Source: Spirogloea muscicola
Taxonomy: Eukaryota > Streptophyta > Zygnematophyceae > Spirogloeales > Spirogloeaceae
DNA length: 14,831 bases
NCBI GenBank assembly: GCA_009602725.1
Contig: WELB01000028.1
Span: 503,722 to 518,552 of the forward strand
Direction: 5' to 3'
The position numbers were made by a program, and so were the translations under genes. Below the pieces are notes generated by a model. The model was not told the origin of the DNA, searched no databases, and worked only from the letters and a program-made list of their open reading frames with translations. Of the stretch, positions 1-8,024 are shown in pieces (within the stretch, counting starts at the first letter, position 1; each line of letters starts with the position of its first letter).

Positions 1-1
1 C

Positions 2-15
2 GGGGGGGGGGGGGG
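2..15. repeat. Terminal G homopolymer (14 G)
   Basis: The window opens with one C and then 14 consecutive G. A homopolymer exactly at the sequence edge, matched by an A homopolymer at the other edge, looks more like an assembly or read-end effect than a biological signal. A real G tract cannot be excluded from one sequence. Confidence 0.9.
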
Positions 16-168
16 AGCGAGCCTTCCTGGTGACAAGGATCTGCGAATAGGAGGATTCGGCAGGCCCGTCCACAACCGGCGTAGAGACGGATTCTGCGAT
101 TGCCTGCGCTCCGCCGCCGGATCTTTGCAGCGCCTCGCCGCCGCCCGGGGCGATGCCGCACTGGCAAC

Positions 169-174
169 CACGTG
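169..174. promoter_or_regulatory. CACGTG palindrome (G-box/E-box core), copy 1
   Basis: A CACGTG hexamer is present here. In plants this core is bound by bZIP and bHLH factors. A second copy lies at 334-339, and in both the following bases are rich in CGCG. No start codon nearby belongs to a recognised gene, so a regulatory role is only a possibility. Confidence 0.3.
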
Positions 175-199
175 ACGCGTCGCGGCGGGCCAGCTGGCG

Positions 200-240
200 G
201 TTCGGCTAACCCGAGTCCGCGTTCGGCTGACCGAGTCCGC
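200..240. repeat. Two-copy direct repeat, about 21 bp
   Basis: Two adjacent copies lie at 200-220 and 221-240. Both begin GTTCGGCT and end GAGTCCGC, and they differ by one inserted C and one substitution. This is a simple tandem duplication in the GC-rich left flank, with no evident function. Confidence 0.85.
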
Positions 241-333
241 CACCGCGGTAACCGCGCGCCCTCTGGCCGGCTAACTGTGACCACCTGGGCCGGCGCTGAC
301 GAGGCGGGCGCGGCTTCCGAGGCGGGTCCGCGC

Positions 334-339
334 CACGTG
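334..339. promoter_or_regulatory. CACGTG palindrome (G-box/E-box core), copy 2
   Basis: This is the second CACGTG hexamer, 165 bp from the first and again next to CGCGGCG-type sequence. A paired arrangement is compatible with a promoter, but in DNA this GC-rich it could be chance. Confidence 0.3.
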
Positions 340-410
340 TCGCGGCGCGACCGCCCGTCTGGAGGGGGTCCGAGTGAGTCCGGCTCGAGGAAAGAAACGC
401 TCATGCAAAA

Positions 411-790
411 GAAGAAGTGGCTCTCCCAACGGTGGCAAGGGCTGTGAAAGACCTTGTCCATTCCTTTTGGGCTGGCCTCTCCCCGCCACCAGTTAAACTG
501 GCCGCCCTTGCTCCGTGAAGGAGAAGTGGCACTCCCAACGGGGGCAAGGGCTGTGAAAAGCCAGCCCGAAAAAGAATAGCCAAAGGTTCGAAGAGGCCAA
601 ATGTGAAAGAGATGAGAGGAAGTGGCTCTCCCAACGGTGGCAAGGGCTGTGAAAGAGAGAGAAGAAGTGGCTCTCCCAACGGTGGCAAGGGCTTCGAAAG
701 AGAGAGAAGAAGTGGCTCTCCCAACGGTGGCAAGGGCTGTGAAAGAGAGAAAAAGTGTGCTCTGCCAACGGTGGCAAGGGCTGTGAAAAG
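411..790. repeat. 45-bp tandem/dispersed repeat array (six copies)
   Basis: The plus-strand core CCAACGGTGGCAAGGGCTGT, preceded by AGTGGCTCTC, recurs with the CCAAC element near 426, 535, 631, 676, 721 and 765. The last four are tandem at 45, 45 and 44 bp spacing, separated by GAAAGAGAGA-type purine linkers. The first two are isolated and more diverged. Because 45 is divisible by three, reading frames stay open through the array on both strands, including minus-strand ORFs of 187 aa (964-401) and 108 aa (819-493). That accounts for their length without needing a gene. The same sequence in opposite orientation, more degenerate, appears at 960-1370. Confidence 0.93.
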
Positions 791-926
791 GCAGCCAGGA
801 AAGAATTGACAAGGTCCATGCGAAGCGGGTGCGGAGGTAAGCAGTAGACTCTTCAAGTAGAAGGGCTGTGATTGGCGCCAGCCCAGAGAAAGACAAACAA
901 AGTATGCAGAGGCCGGTTTGCAGTTT

Positions 927-957
927 CCCTCTGGCTTTCTTGACGAAAGCCAGAGGG
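927..957. repeat. Perfect inverted repeat, 13-bp arms, 5-nt loop
   Basis: The arms 927-939 (CCCTCTGGCTTTC) and 945-957 (GAAAGCCAGAGGG) are exact reverse complements around TTGAC. RNA from either strand would form a stable stem-loop. There is no T-rich tail suggesting a bacterial-type terminator. The hairpin sits between the purine-rich array on its left and a pyrimidine-rich region on its right that carries the same module inverted, so it may mark the axis of a larger foldback structure. Confidence 0.93.
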
Positions 958-1770
958 GTTCCATGGCTGGCCCCTCACAGCTCCACTACGCCTTGCCCAT
1001 TCTTCTGGGGGCTGGCTTAACCACGCCCCCTTTGGAAGGGCTCACTATCTCTTGCTTTTTGCAGCCCTCACCAACCTCGGGTTATGCCTTTCGGGCTTGG
1101 CCTCTTACTGTTGTTTGCCTTACGTTGGAAGAGCTGCTTTGGATTCTGTTTCTCACAGCCATCGCCTTACCTTAAAAGAGCTGTTCCTTCTTCTTGAGAA
1201 GAGCAGCTGCCATGGACCTTGTTCATGCTTTTGTGGGCTGGCCTTTCACAGCCCACAGCCTCCTCGTTTTCACAGCCCTCCACCCCTTGGAAACAGCTGC
1301 TCCTCCTCGCAGCTCTCCACTTGCTGTCTCTTCTGGACCTTCTTGTCCTGTATGGGCTGGCGCTTCGCACTTTTCGGCTTCCCGGCCGCCCTTAGCATAG
1401 GGCTTCGCATTGTGTAGCCCCACTCCTCTGTACTGGCTTCTGCATGGAGCTGCATTGGCTTAATTTGGTCTCCCTTTCAATCCATGCGTACCGCGTGCCT
1501 TCTCTCTTGCAGCCCCCGCCTCCTTTGAAAGGCCTACTTCATCATAGCCCTCGCACCCTCTGGAACAGCCCTTTGCCCCTAGCGCAAGAGCTGCTTCTAA
1601 TGTACGCACAGGACGAAGGCCCATAGTGCAGATTCACTTGCGAGTCCCTGGCCCCTCATGCAGGTCAAGTCAGGCCGCACTCCGATCGTGCTCTAGAGCT
1701 GATCAAGCAGAAGTTGCCTGTAGACTGCTCGTGGTGACAATTGTCGGCTGATTGGGTACCGCGGGGATCA
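958..1770. other. Gene-free pyrimidine-rich region with degenerate inverted copies of the left module
   Basis: No ORF here resembles a protein. The plus strand repeats a module reading roughly CCTTGTCCATTCTTTT then GGGCTGGC then CACAGCCC, at about 991-1017, 1211-1254 and 1334-1368. The same module reads on the minus strand at about 820-781, 905-865 and 595-541, and once in plus orientation at 450-482. CACAGCC/GCAGCCC elements recur at 1059, 1166, 1246 and 1270. The part nearest 1770 should include the 3' UTR of the GH95 gene, but I found no TGTAA, the usual chlorophyte polyadenylation signal, there. Confidence 0.6.
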
Positions 1771-4700
1771 CTAATCTGTCGGAGCATTGTAATGTTTGAG
1801 GGCAGACACTGGCATCTTCACGGTACGCAACTCCGCGTCTAAGCGATAGGCGCAATTGCTCTCGAGCCTGATCTCAACCTTTGCATGCTGATATCGCACA
1901 CTGCATGCAGCGGCGGCCATGGGGGAGGGCACAAGCCATGCCTGCTCCAAGATGCCACCACTCCACGACATCCCAACCTCGACACCACCCCGCGCTTTGA
2001 GGAAGTGGACGTCGCCATCAGGCCATCTGTCAGCCGGCAGCGCCGGCAGCAGGTCAATGTGAGAGGTCCCCCCCAACTCATTCACCTCGTACCTGCTCTG
2101 CAGCAACATCTCAGTGACGGCCGCCGTGAACCTGCTCAGCAAGTGTGAGAAAGTCCTGTCAGTGCAAAGCTTGGCGTATGACCTGCACAAACGTGAGGTC
2201 ATAATGACCTCTGGCAGAGACCAGCAGGCTACTAAAGGTACGGTACTGATGCAGACACTGCCGACAACCTATCTGTCAACATTGACTGTGTTATATGCAC
2301 ACCAGAAGTATTAGGCAATATTGTCAGTCGCAGAACTTTGTGTGGTGACGAACCCAAGATTGCCATCGATCTGGAAAGGCGGGTGCGCGTTCAGGAGGTT
2401 TGGGTACAGGCCGCCGCCAGCTAGTGACTCCTTGGTCTGGTCGGGGGGTATCAATGTGAACATGCGCTTTACCATGCGGAATGCTCGCACAGAATCACGC
2501 AGCCGGGCCCAGCATGCAGTCTTCCAAGCAGTCGACCATCCTGGCCCAATCTCCCCTGCAAAGATAGATTGATGACCCAGCCTTCTGAGATTTGCAAACT
2601 GAATACACGTCTCAATGTTGCTGAGCAGGCAACTCACAGTAGTTCGCTGACCAGCCAACAGGGCAAACAGAAGGTGAAGGAGAACCCTTAAGCAGCTTAA
2701 CACCAAGCAACACCATAGATACACATCCTGTCTAGCTAAAACCATTTGCCGCAGAGGGCTGGGAGAAGCGCAAGTCTGGAAATCTTGCAAGGAGGATGTT
2801 ATCCACCTCTCTCGTCCAAGCTGCGGGCAGCAGCGTCGCAAAGACTTGGGCTCGTCTCAGGCGAAAGAGAGTGCCCAGGATAGATGCCAAAGAGGTGTGA
2901 CAGGTGGCGGTGGTGGGGCTCTGCATCCGCAAAGTCCTCCACCTATACTTCCACTCAACAAGGCAAAGGCTCTGTCAGGAGCAGTCAGCCCGCAGCAGAC
3001 TAAAGAAGCAGTGTGACGATTAACACCTACTCAGGAGGTCTTGCTGACTTGGGACTAGCCAGCAGGTATGTAGGACTGTACAAGAGCGACTGTACTGTTC
3101 AGGTGCTTTGGATATTGCAGACTTCTGAGACTGTGCTTTTGTGAGTGATGCTATACCAGCAAGTTGCAATCCTAAGACAAGAGACAATCCTAACAGTGTT
3201 GTATAGGGAGCGGAAACCATTTTTATGACCAGCTTCTTTTAACGAACTGACCCACTCCATGAGAGTTCCCCTCTTGCTGACTTGGGGTTGCAGCAACTTC
3301 TCCTTCAATTGTCTGAGCTCCTCCACAAGTGCATCATCTGGTCCTCTTAGGACCTGCTTTGGCAGTGTGGCCATCAGCAGCCCTCCTAAGCCTTTGGTAC
3401 AATAAGCCTAAAACTTTCATGCAACAAGGTACCATAGGAGGGAGAAGTTGCGCTGCAATTGCACTGATTGCTGGTGTGGCAATAACGTCAGAAATACCAC
3501 CCATGCGGACGCATTTTGAATCAGAAGATATGATATTTGTGACCGAAGAAAGTAACGGACACTGAAAGGTGGAATAAGTGTTCAAGTGTTCAAGTGTTCA
3601 AGCGCTCAGGATACAGACGAATGGGTTGTGCACCTTGTGAGTCATGATGCAGTGCGAGAAGACTTCCTGGATGATGGCATGATCCATTGTTGTCGCGTAG
3701 CTCACACAAGCCCGGCAGTTGTGCTCGTCAAAGAAGTAGTGCTCTGGGGATGTCGCAGGATTGGTGACGACATTGCCCTCGCTGTCCTCCACAAGCCAAT
3801 GCACCAAGAACTCTGCGCAACTGCGCAGGATGGGGTACTGCTTCTCCAAGAATGCCTGGAGTTCAGGAGCTCCACCGACAGGCTTTCAGCAGCAGTTGCA
3901 GCTAAGAGGCCGAGAAGAGCCTCTCATCATTGGGACCTACCTGCACGTGTGAAAGCAACACATCTCATATAAGTCAGCGTAATCATGGAGAGCAGGACGT
4001 GAGACAGAGGAGATGGAGAAGTTGGAGTGCCATACCTTGTCGAGGGTGAAGCAGTAGTGGTCAAAGATGTGCGTGGCGAGCCAGGCCCCTCCCATGGGCC
4101 ACAAGCCGTACACGGGGTCGCCGGACCAGGGAGCAGTCTGGCCCCAGATGTCGACGCCAACGTGGGCAGTCCACCCCTTCTCCACGCCGTAGTTCACCTG
4201 CCCCATGGACGCGCCTGGATGCACTGGGCTTCTCGCAGCATCCAGCCCCAAACGACGTGCATCGGTGGAAGCCACTCAGGAGGCCACCATGCAATGAGCA
4301 TCACACACGAGGCGAGATTGAGTGCCGATGGAAGCGGCAGGCGGAGAGCCCACCTTACCTTGGCAGTAGTCCGTCCATTCTCGGCCAGGACAGCAAGAAG
4401 TTCAAAGACAGGCTCCTGGAGCTCCCATAGGTTACCCGGGCCAGCAGGCCAGTAGTTCATCTGGAGATTGACGTTGAGGTGCGGGACACACCTGCAAGCA
4501 CGGCAAGGTACCGGGCCTCAGCAGCAAGTTATTGATGTGGATTTGCAGCACTGACCTGCATGACATGCGGACTTGATCTTAGGAAAGCCTTCCACTCTTT
4601 GTGGTCTGCAGTGCAGCCGCCTCAGGGTGCTTCTGTGGTACAGCCTCGGCCAAGGGTTTTGGTTGTAGTATGCCGCAACGGAAGGGTCATAGAAGGTGAG

Positions 4701-6918
4701 CACAAAGAGTTATGTCTGGACGACTTAACAAGTACAAGCTGATGCCTATGTTAATGTGGATGCGCAGACCTCCAAGGTGGCCTCACGTCCTTGCTCCAGA
4801 TGCCCTGCAGATTTGCAACCCAGGACTGCGGCCGGGAGCTCGCAATGAGCAGGTACCGTCCAAACTGGCACAGAAGCGCCACCAGTGCGGGGTCCTCGTC
4901 ACTGCCGAATGCGCGGACCCGGTCGTCTGTGGGCAGCTCTCGTCCATCACCGATCCCAGCAGCGTCGCCAGTCGCGCCGCTAGCCAGCTCTCCTCCTCCT
5001 TGCTCCTGCTCGACGAGCACCCAGGCCGAGTCGCCATCCTCCAGCATTAACGGCTCTCCGGCAGCGTGCAATTCCGCATCAACTGGTTGGTGGGCAGCGG
5101 GAGCAGTGCGGCTGAGCCGCAGGGAGACCCGCCGGAAGAGCCGCTGGTAGTCGCCGAGGTGCCGTGCCAGGAGGTCGCTGTAGCAGAGCTCACGCAGCCG
5201 CTCTTGGGCTGCAAGGGCGGCAGCTGTGGGGTCGACAGTGGAGCGTGCGGGGTCCACGAACGGCCCAGCATATGAGGATGCGGCGGTGACAGTCAGCAGG
5301 ACCCAGTCCGCGTGTCTCACGCAGAGCTCCGGGGCCTCTTGGCCGCCGCCGTCGCTGCCGCTGGCAGGCAGCTCCACGGCACCGCACCCCGGGCTGACCC
5401 GTAAGTCCACACAGGCACTGAAAGCCATGCCCTCCTTCTCACTACGGGCCGGAGACTGGCTCGCTCTGGCCACGTCCTCATCAACGCCAGGAAGGTCGGT
5501 GAGGCACCGGCCGCGCATGAGCAGCCTCGTGCCACCAGCCTGCACCTCGACCGACTGGCAAAGTGGCCCGCCGAGGGCGGCCGAGAGGGAGACCGAGGCC
5601 GGCTGGTCACCGCTTATCCTCACCACGATGGCCTGGTCGGGGTGCGATGCGAAGACCTCTACTGCAAGCCTCACGACGGCTGCAGGCTTGCTGCCGGCCA
5701 TCGGGCTGTCGGTGGCCACGCAGTAGGATGTGCGGCAGATTGCAGTGTCCAGGTCCAGCTCCCGCACGAACGAGTCGGGCGCAGTCCCTGCTGCTGCTGC
5801 CTCCACCTGCGCGCCTGGGGCAAGGTCCAGCCGAAGATCTCCAAGAGGCTGATACGCCTGTGCAGACAAAGGCCATCTTGCGATCAGTTCGGCGACGGCT
5901 TCTGCGCCTCTCCTTCTTCACCAAGCATTGGAGGCCTCAGCTGCCAAAGACTGGCACTACTTGAGGAGGGGCGACAGCAAACACCAGGTCCGAATGCCAA
6001 ACCGAAGTGCGTGAACTGCAATTCGGACCACATTGTGGCTCAAGGCTCGAGCGCTAGAATGCCAGGCACATTCTGCCTGTTAGAGCTTGCTTCTGTCCTG
6101 TGACCAGGACAATCAGGTCAGAGCTGGATCTTGGTGTTTCCGGATACCATAACTTGCAATCTAATGGATCACTAATCAGAGGTCGAGAGTGCAACTGCAG
6201 CGCATAGCAACCGCAGGGGGCCGGGGCTTAGAGTTGAATGCCTCTTGCCTGTGGGGCCGGGCCAAGCATGCGGAAGGCCACTGCGGTGGCCTCAGCATAC
6301 CGCCGGGACAGCGCGAGCTGCCGCGCCCGGGGCAGCAGCTCACGCGCCTCCGGGTTGTTCCAGTCCTTGGGCCCGCCTGACCACAGCGTCTCTTCTGCGG
6401 GACGAGGCATGATGCGTCATGGCCGATGCGGCGGCGGTCGGCTGTCAGAGCTGCAGTGACCATTGTTGCAGTGAGAAGCTGCAGAGAGCAGCTGCAACAA
6501 TGGCAGCGGCGGCTGCGACAGGTAACGCTGAGGCGGCGGCCCACCGTTGAGTTGCAGGAGCTGGGCGCCGACGCCGCCGAAGACCATGGCGCCCAGGCGG
6601 CCATTGCCCACGGGCAGGGCCTCATTCCAGGAAGCCGCCGGCTGCGACGACGGCCGCCAACAGCTTGTGCTGGCTCAGGCGACGCCAAGGGGCTGGCCCA
6701 AACACTGCGCAGGACTGCCACACAGTCCTGCGCCAGCCAGAGGCAGGCCGACGAGCGGGCGAGCAAGCGAGCTCCCAGGCTGCTGCCGATGGCGCACTGA
6801 CCTCGAAGTACCTGAGGCGCAGGCTGTCTTCGCCGCAGTCAGCTCTGCCACCACCGCCACCGCCACCGCAGCAGTCGCCGCCGCCGCCGCAGCCACTGTG
6901 GTGAGGGGACCCGCTCAT
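1771..6918 (-). CDS. Glycoside hydrolase family 95 protein (alpha-L-fucosidase type), 11 exons, 921 aa
   Basis: Exons (minus strand): 6918-6802, 6641-6545, 6394-6249, 5857-4770, 4491-4359, 4197-4036, 3855-3634, 3353-3252, 2942-2807, 2555-2354, 2131-1771. They total 2766 nt, all phases agree, and the stop is TAG. GH95 enzymes release alpha-1,2-L-fucose (some L-galactose) from glycans such as xyloglucan. Visible hallmarks: [19 protein letters not shown] (44-62), [16 protein letters not shown] (about 73-88), [11 protein letters not shown] (121-131), [11 protein letters not shown] then ANLQGIW (about 453-474), [11 protein letters not shown] (487-497), DIWGQTAP and GLWPMGGAW in exon 6, NPATSPE ending at 619, LMEW (686-689), [14 protein letters not shown] in exon 9, [10 protein letters not shown] (793-802). 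From family knowledge, N489 and N491 match the catalytic Asn pair, D798 the Asp, and E619 is the likely general acid. Oddities: no signal peptide is seen, the N-terminus is Gly-rich, residues about 370-425 form a low-complexity insertion, and one intron is GC-AG. The ATG is the first in-frame one, with A at -3. About 840 aa is usual in plants. Confidence 0.94.
3576..3602. repeat. 8-bp microsatellite (AAGTGTTC x3 plus AAG)
   Basis: Three perfect copies of AAGTGTTC lie inside GH95 intron 7 (3633-3354), about 30 nt from its donor. This is a probable length-polymorphic site with no evident function. Confidence 0.9.
5858..6248 (-). other. GC-AG intron (GH95 intron 3)
   Basis: The exon before it ends CCACAG and is followed by GCAAGA, the classical context for a GC donor (AG|GCAAG). 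The intron ends CTGCACAG before GCGTATCAG. Joining 6249 to 5857 gives [14 protein letters not shown], the uninterrupted GH95 pattern, with phase 0 on both sides. No GT nearby gives an equally good join. At 391 nt it is the longest intron of the gene. Confidence 0.88.
6460..6503. repeat. Perfect 12-bp inverted repeat in GH95 intron 2
   Basis: CCATTGTTGCAG (6460-6471) and CTGCAACAATGG (6492-6503) are exact reverse complements separated by 20 nt. They lie wholly inside the 150-nt intron 2 (6544-6395). The pre-mRNA would fold here, with an alternative inner AGCTGC/GCAGCT pairing in the loop. The hairpin could shorten the distance between splice sites. It is not a gene by itself on present evidence. 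Confidence 0.9.
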
Positions 6919-7161
6919 GTTGCCCCGGAGTTCCTCACATGGAGTGACACTGACTGCCAGCTTCCAGCCGTTGTCTTCATGCAGATTGTTGCTCAACGTG
7001 TAACCAGAACGGACCACAGCCTGCCAAGTGCACTACATCCTTATAATGGGTTACTCTTTCCAGTCGGCTTGCCTGCCGGGTCTGCAGCCTGCTGCAAGTG
7101 CATTCTGAGCACTCTGCAAGTTGCTATCATGAGCATAAGCTGGACATTTGTATGTAGCCAC

Positions 7162-7166
7162 TTACA
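7162..7166 (-). promoter_or_regulatory. Possible TGTAA polyadenylation signal for the G3BP-like gene
   Basis: TGTAA on the minus strand is the commonest polyadenylation signal in chlorophyte algae, and this is the only copy I found between the two genes. It lies about 860 nt past the stop, far for a 3' UTR. I found no TGTAA after the other two genes, so this genome may not rely on it. Confidence 0.25.
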
Positions 7167-7577
7167 ACAGCTAAGCTGCTTCGCTGGAGTCCTGCACACG
7201 TGGCCCTTTGCTGATCCTCTGCTCCAAGTGTACTCCACAAGAAAACGTATTCACCTTCGCCAGCCTTAGAGCCCGGCCACTTGCACTAGAGGCACAAGTG
7301 GCCACAATGGCGCGGGCTTCTTCACGCCTGTTGCGCTCGCTAGCAGTGCTATGATGCAGCAAAACCAGCAACATTGGCACACAGTGGGAAATATGCAATG
7401 GCCACTGCAGGGCAGGCGCCAGTCAGCTGTTGCCACCTGCCACTTGTCTATAGCAGTGAGGGCCAGGAATGCTTTATCATGTCCAAGGTTTGGCTAAATC
7501 TACGGCATGCCCCCGGCTGCTACGAGGTGGCAGAGGCCTGTCTAAAGTATAATCCACGAATACAATGAAGAGCGCAG

Positions 7578-7644
7578 TGAGCGACAGGCGCCAGCCAGCA
7601 GCGCACTGACTGGTGGCGCTGCCGAGCAGGCGGACTGTCGCTCA
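7578..7644. repeat. Imperfect long hairpin in the intergenic region
   Basis: The outer arms TGAGCGACAG (7578-7587) and CTGTCGCTCA (7635-7644) are exact reverse complements. Directly inside, GCGCCAGCCAG (7588-7598) pairs with CTGGTGGCGC (7610-7619) with one bulged G and an 11-nt loop. An unpaired stretch of 15 nt at 7620-7634 lies on one side. On the minus strand this would fall in the 3' UTR of the G3BP-like transcript. It could also be a separate structured or small RNA precursor; the sequence does not settle which. Confidence 0.75.
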
Positions 7645-8024
7645 GCTCAGATACTACTCTCTGACACCTACACCCTGGCCTAAGCTTGCCACAAGGGCCT
7701 ACACAAGGACCTCGCCTTGTCTTCCTTCTTTCTTCCCTTCCTCTCCTGCATGCAATCTCATGTGCCACTCACTGTCACTCTGCCTGTCGCTCAACTCTCG
7801 CTCTCAAGGGAAAAACACATCTTGCAGCCACATGCCTTCAGCACGACAGAGCCCAAAGTGCACCACTCTGTCTCTCCATCATCTTCCCTGGCATAACTGC
7901 TCTCAGCAGGCCGCAAATGAGCCTCCTGCAAGCTGCGTGACCGCAGCCGCGGCAGCCAGACGACCCTGCACGCGTACTTAAGGTCTGCCTTAAACATCTG
8001 CCACTGGGGCCAGCGTGCTCGTCC

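Larger units (their letters stand above)
16..410. other. GC-rich region without a supportable gene
   Basis: This 395-nt stretch is very GC-rich and full of CpG. A plus-strand ORF crosses it (100-447), but its translation is arginine/glycine/serine-rich low complexity, resembles no family I know, and runs into the 45-bp repeat array. The stretch could be a promoter or 5' leader of a gene lying off the left edge, or the flank of the repeat element that follows. Nothing in it decides between these. Confidence 0.5.
6919..8024. other. Intergenic region: G3BP 3' UTR/terminator and GH95 promoter
   Basis: This 1.1 kb lies between the stop of the G3BP-like gene and the start of the GH95 gene, both on the minus strand. 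It must contain the 3' UTR and cleavage site of the first and the promoter of the second. ORFs crossing it show no family pattern. The plus strand is pyrimidine-rich around 7720-7890. A minus-strand TGTAA occurs at 7166-7162, which would give a long 3' UTR of about 860 nt if used. A hairpin at 7578-7644 is listed separately. I see no tRNA box B in it. Confidence 0.6.

Noticed and set aside
100-447. Plus-strand ORF of 115 aa
   Set aside because: Low-complexity Arg/Gly/Ser translation from GC-rich DNA that runs into the 45-bp repeat, with no family pattern.
578-600. tRNA box-B-like GGTTCGA
   Set aside because: No matching acceptor stem, box A or cloverleaf around it. No tRNA was found in the window.
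411-790. CRISPR array
   Set aside because: Copies are near-identical across the whole 45-bp unit with no unique spacers, and the context is eukaryotic.
401-964. Minus-strand ORF of 187 aa as a gene
   Set aside because: Its length is explained by the 45-bp repeat (divisible by three) and other frames are open too. Kept only as a low-interest finding.
2311-2841. Single 176-aa minus-strand ORF as a gene
   Set aside because: It reads through GH95 intron 9 between two real exons (2942-2807 and 2555-2354). Only its C-terminal part is coding.
5226-5726. Plus-strand ORF of 166 aa inside GH95 exon 4
   Set aside because: Antisense to the largest exon of a well-supported gene; an expected shadow in GC-rich coding sequence.
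6622-7017. Upstream start for GH95 at 7017
   Set aside because: The codon at 7017-7015 is GTG, not ATG. The first in-frame ATG is at 6918.
6547-7269. Plus-strand ORF of 240 aa
   Set aside because: Antisense shadow of GH95 exons 1-2 and their flank; Ala/Thr/Pro low complexity with no family motif.
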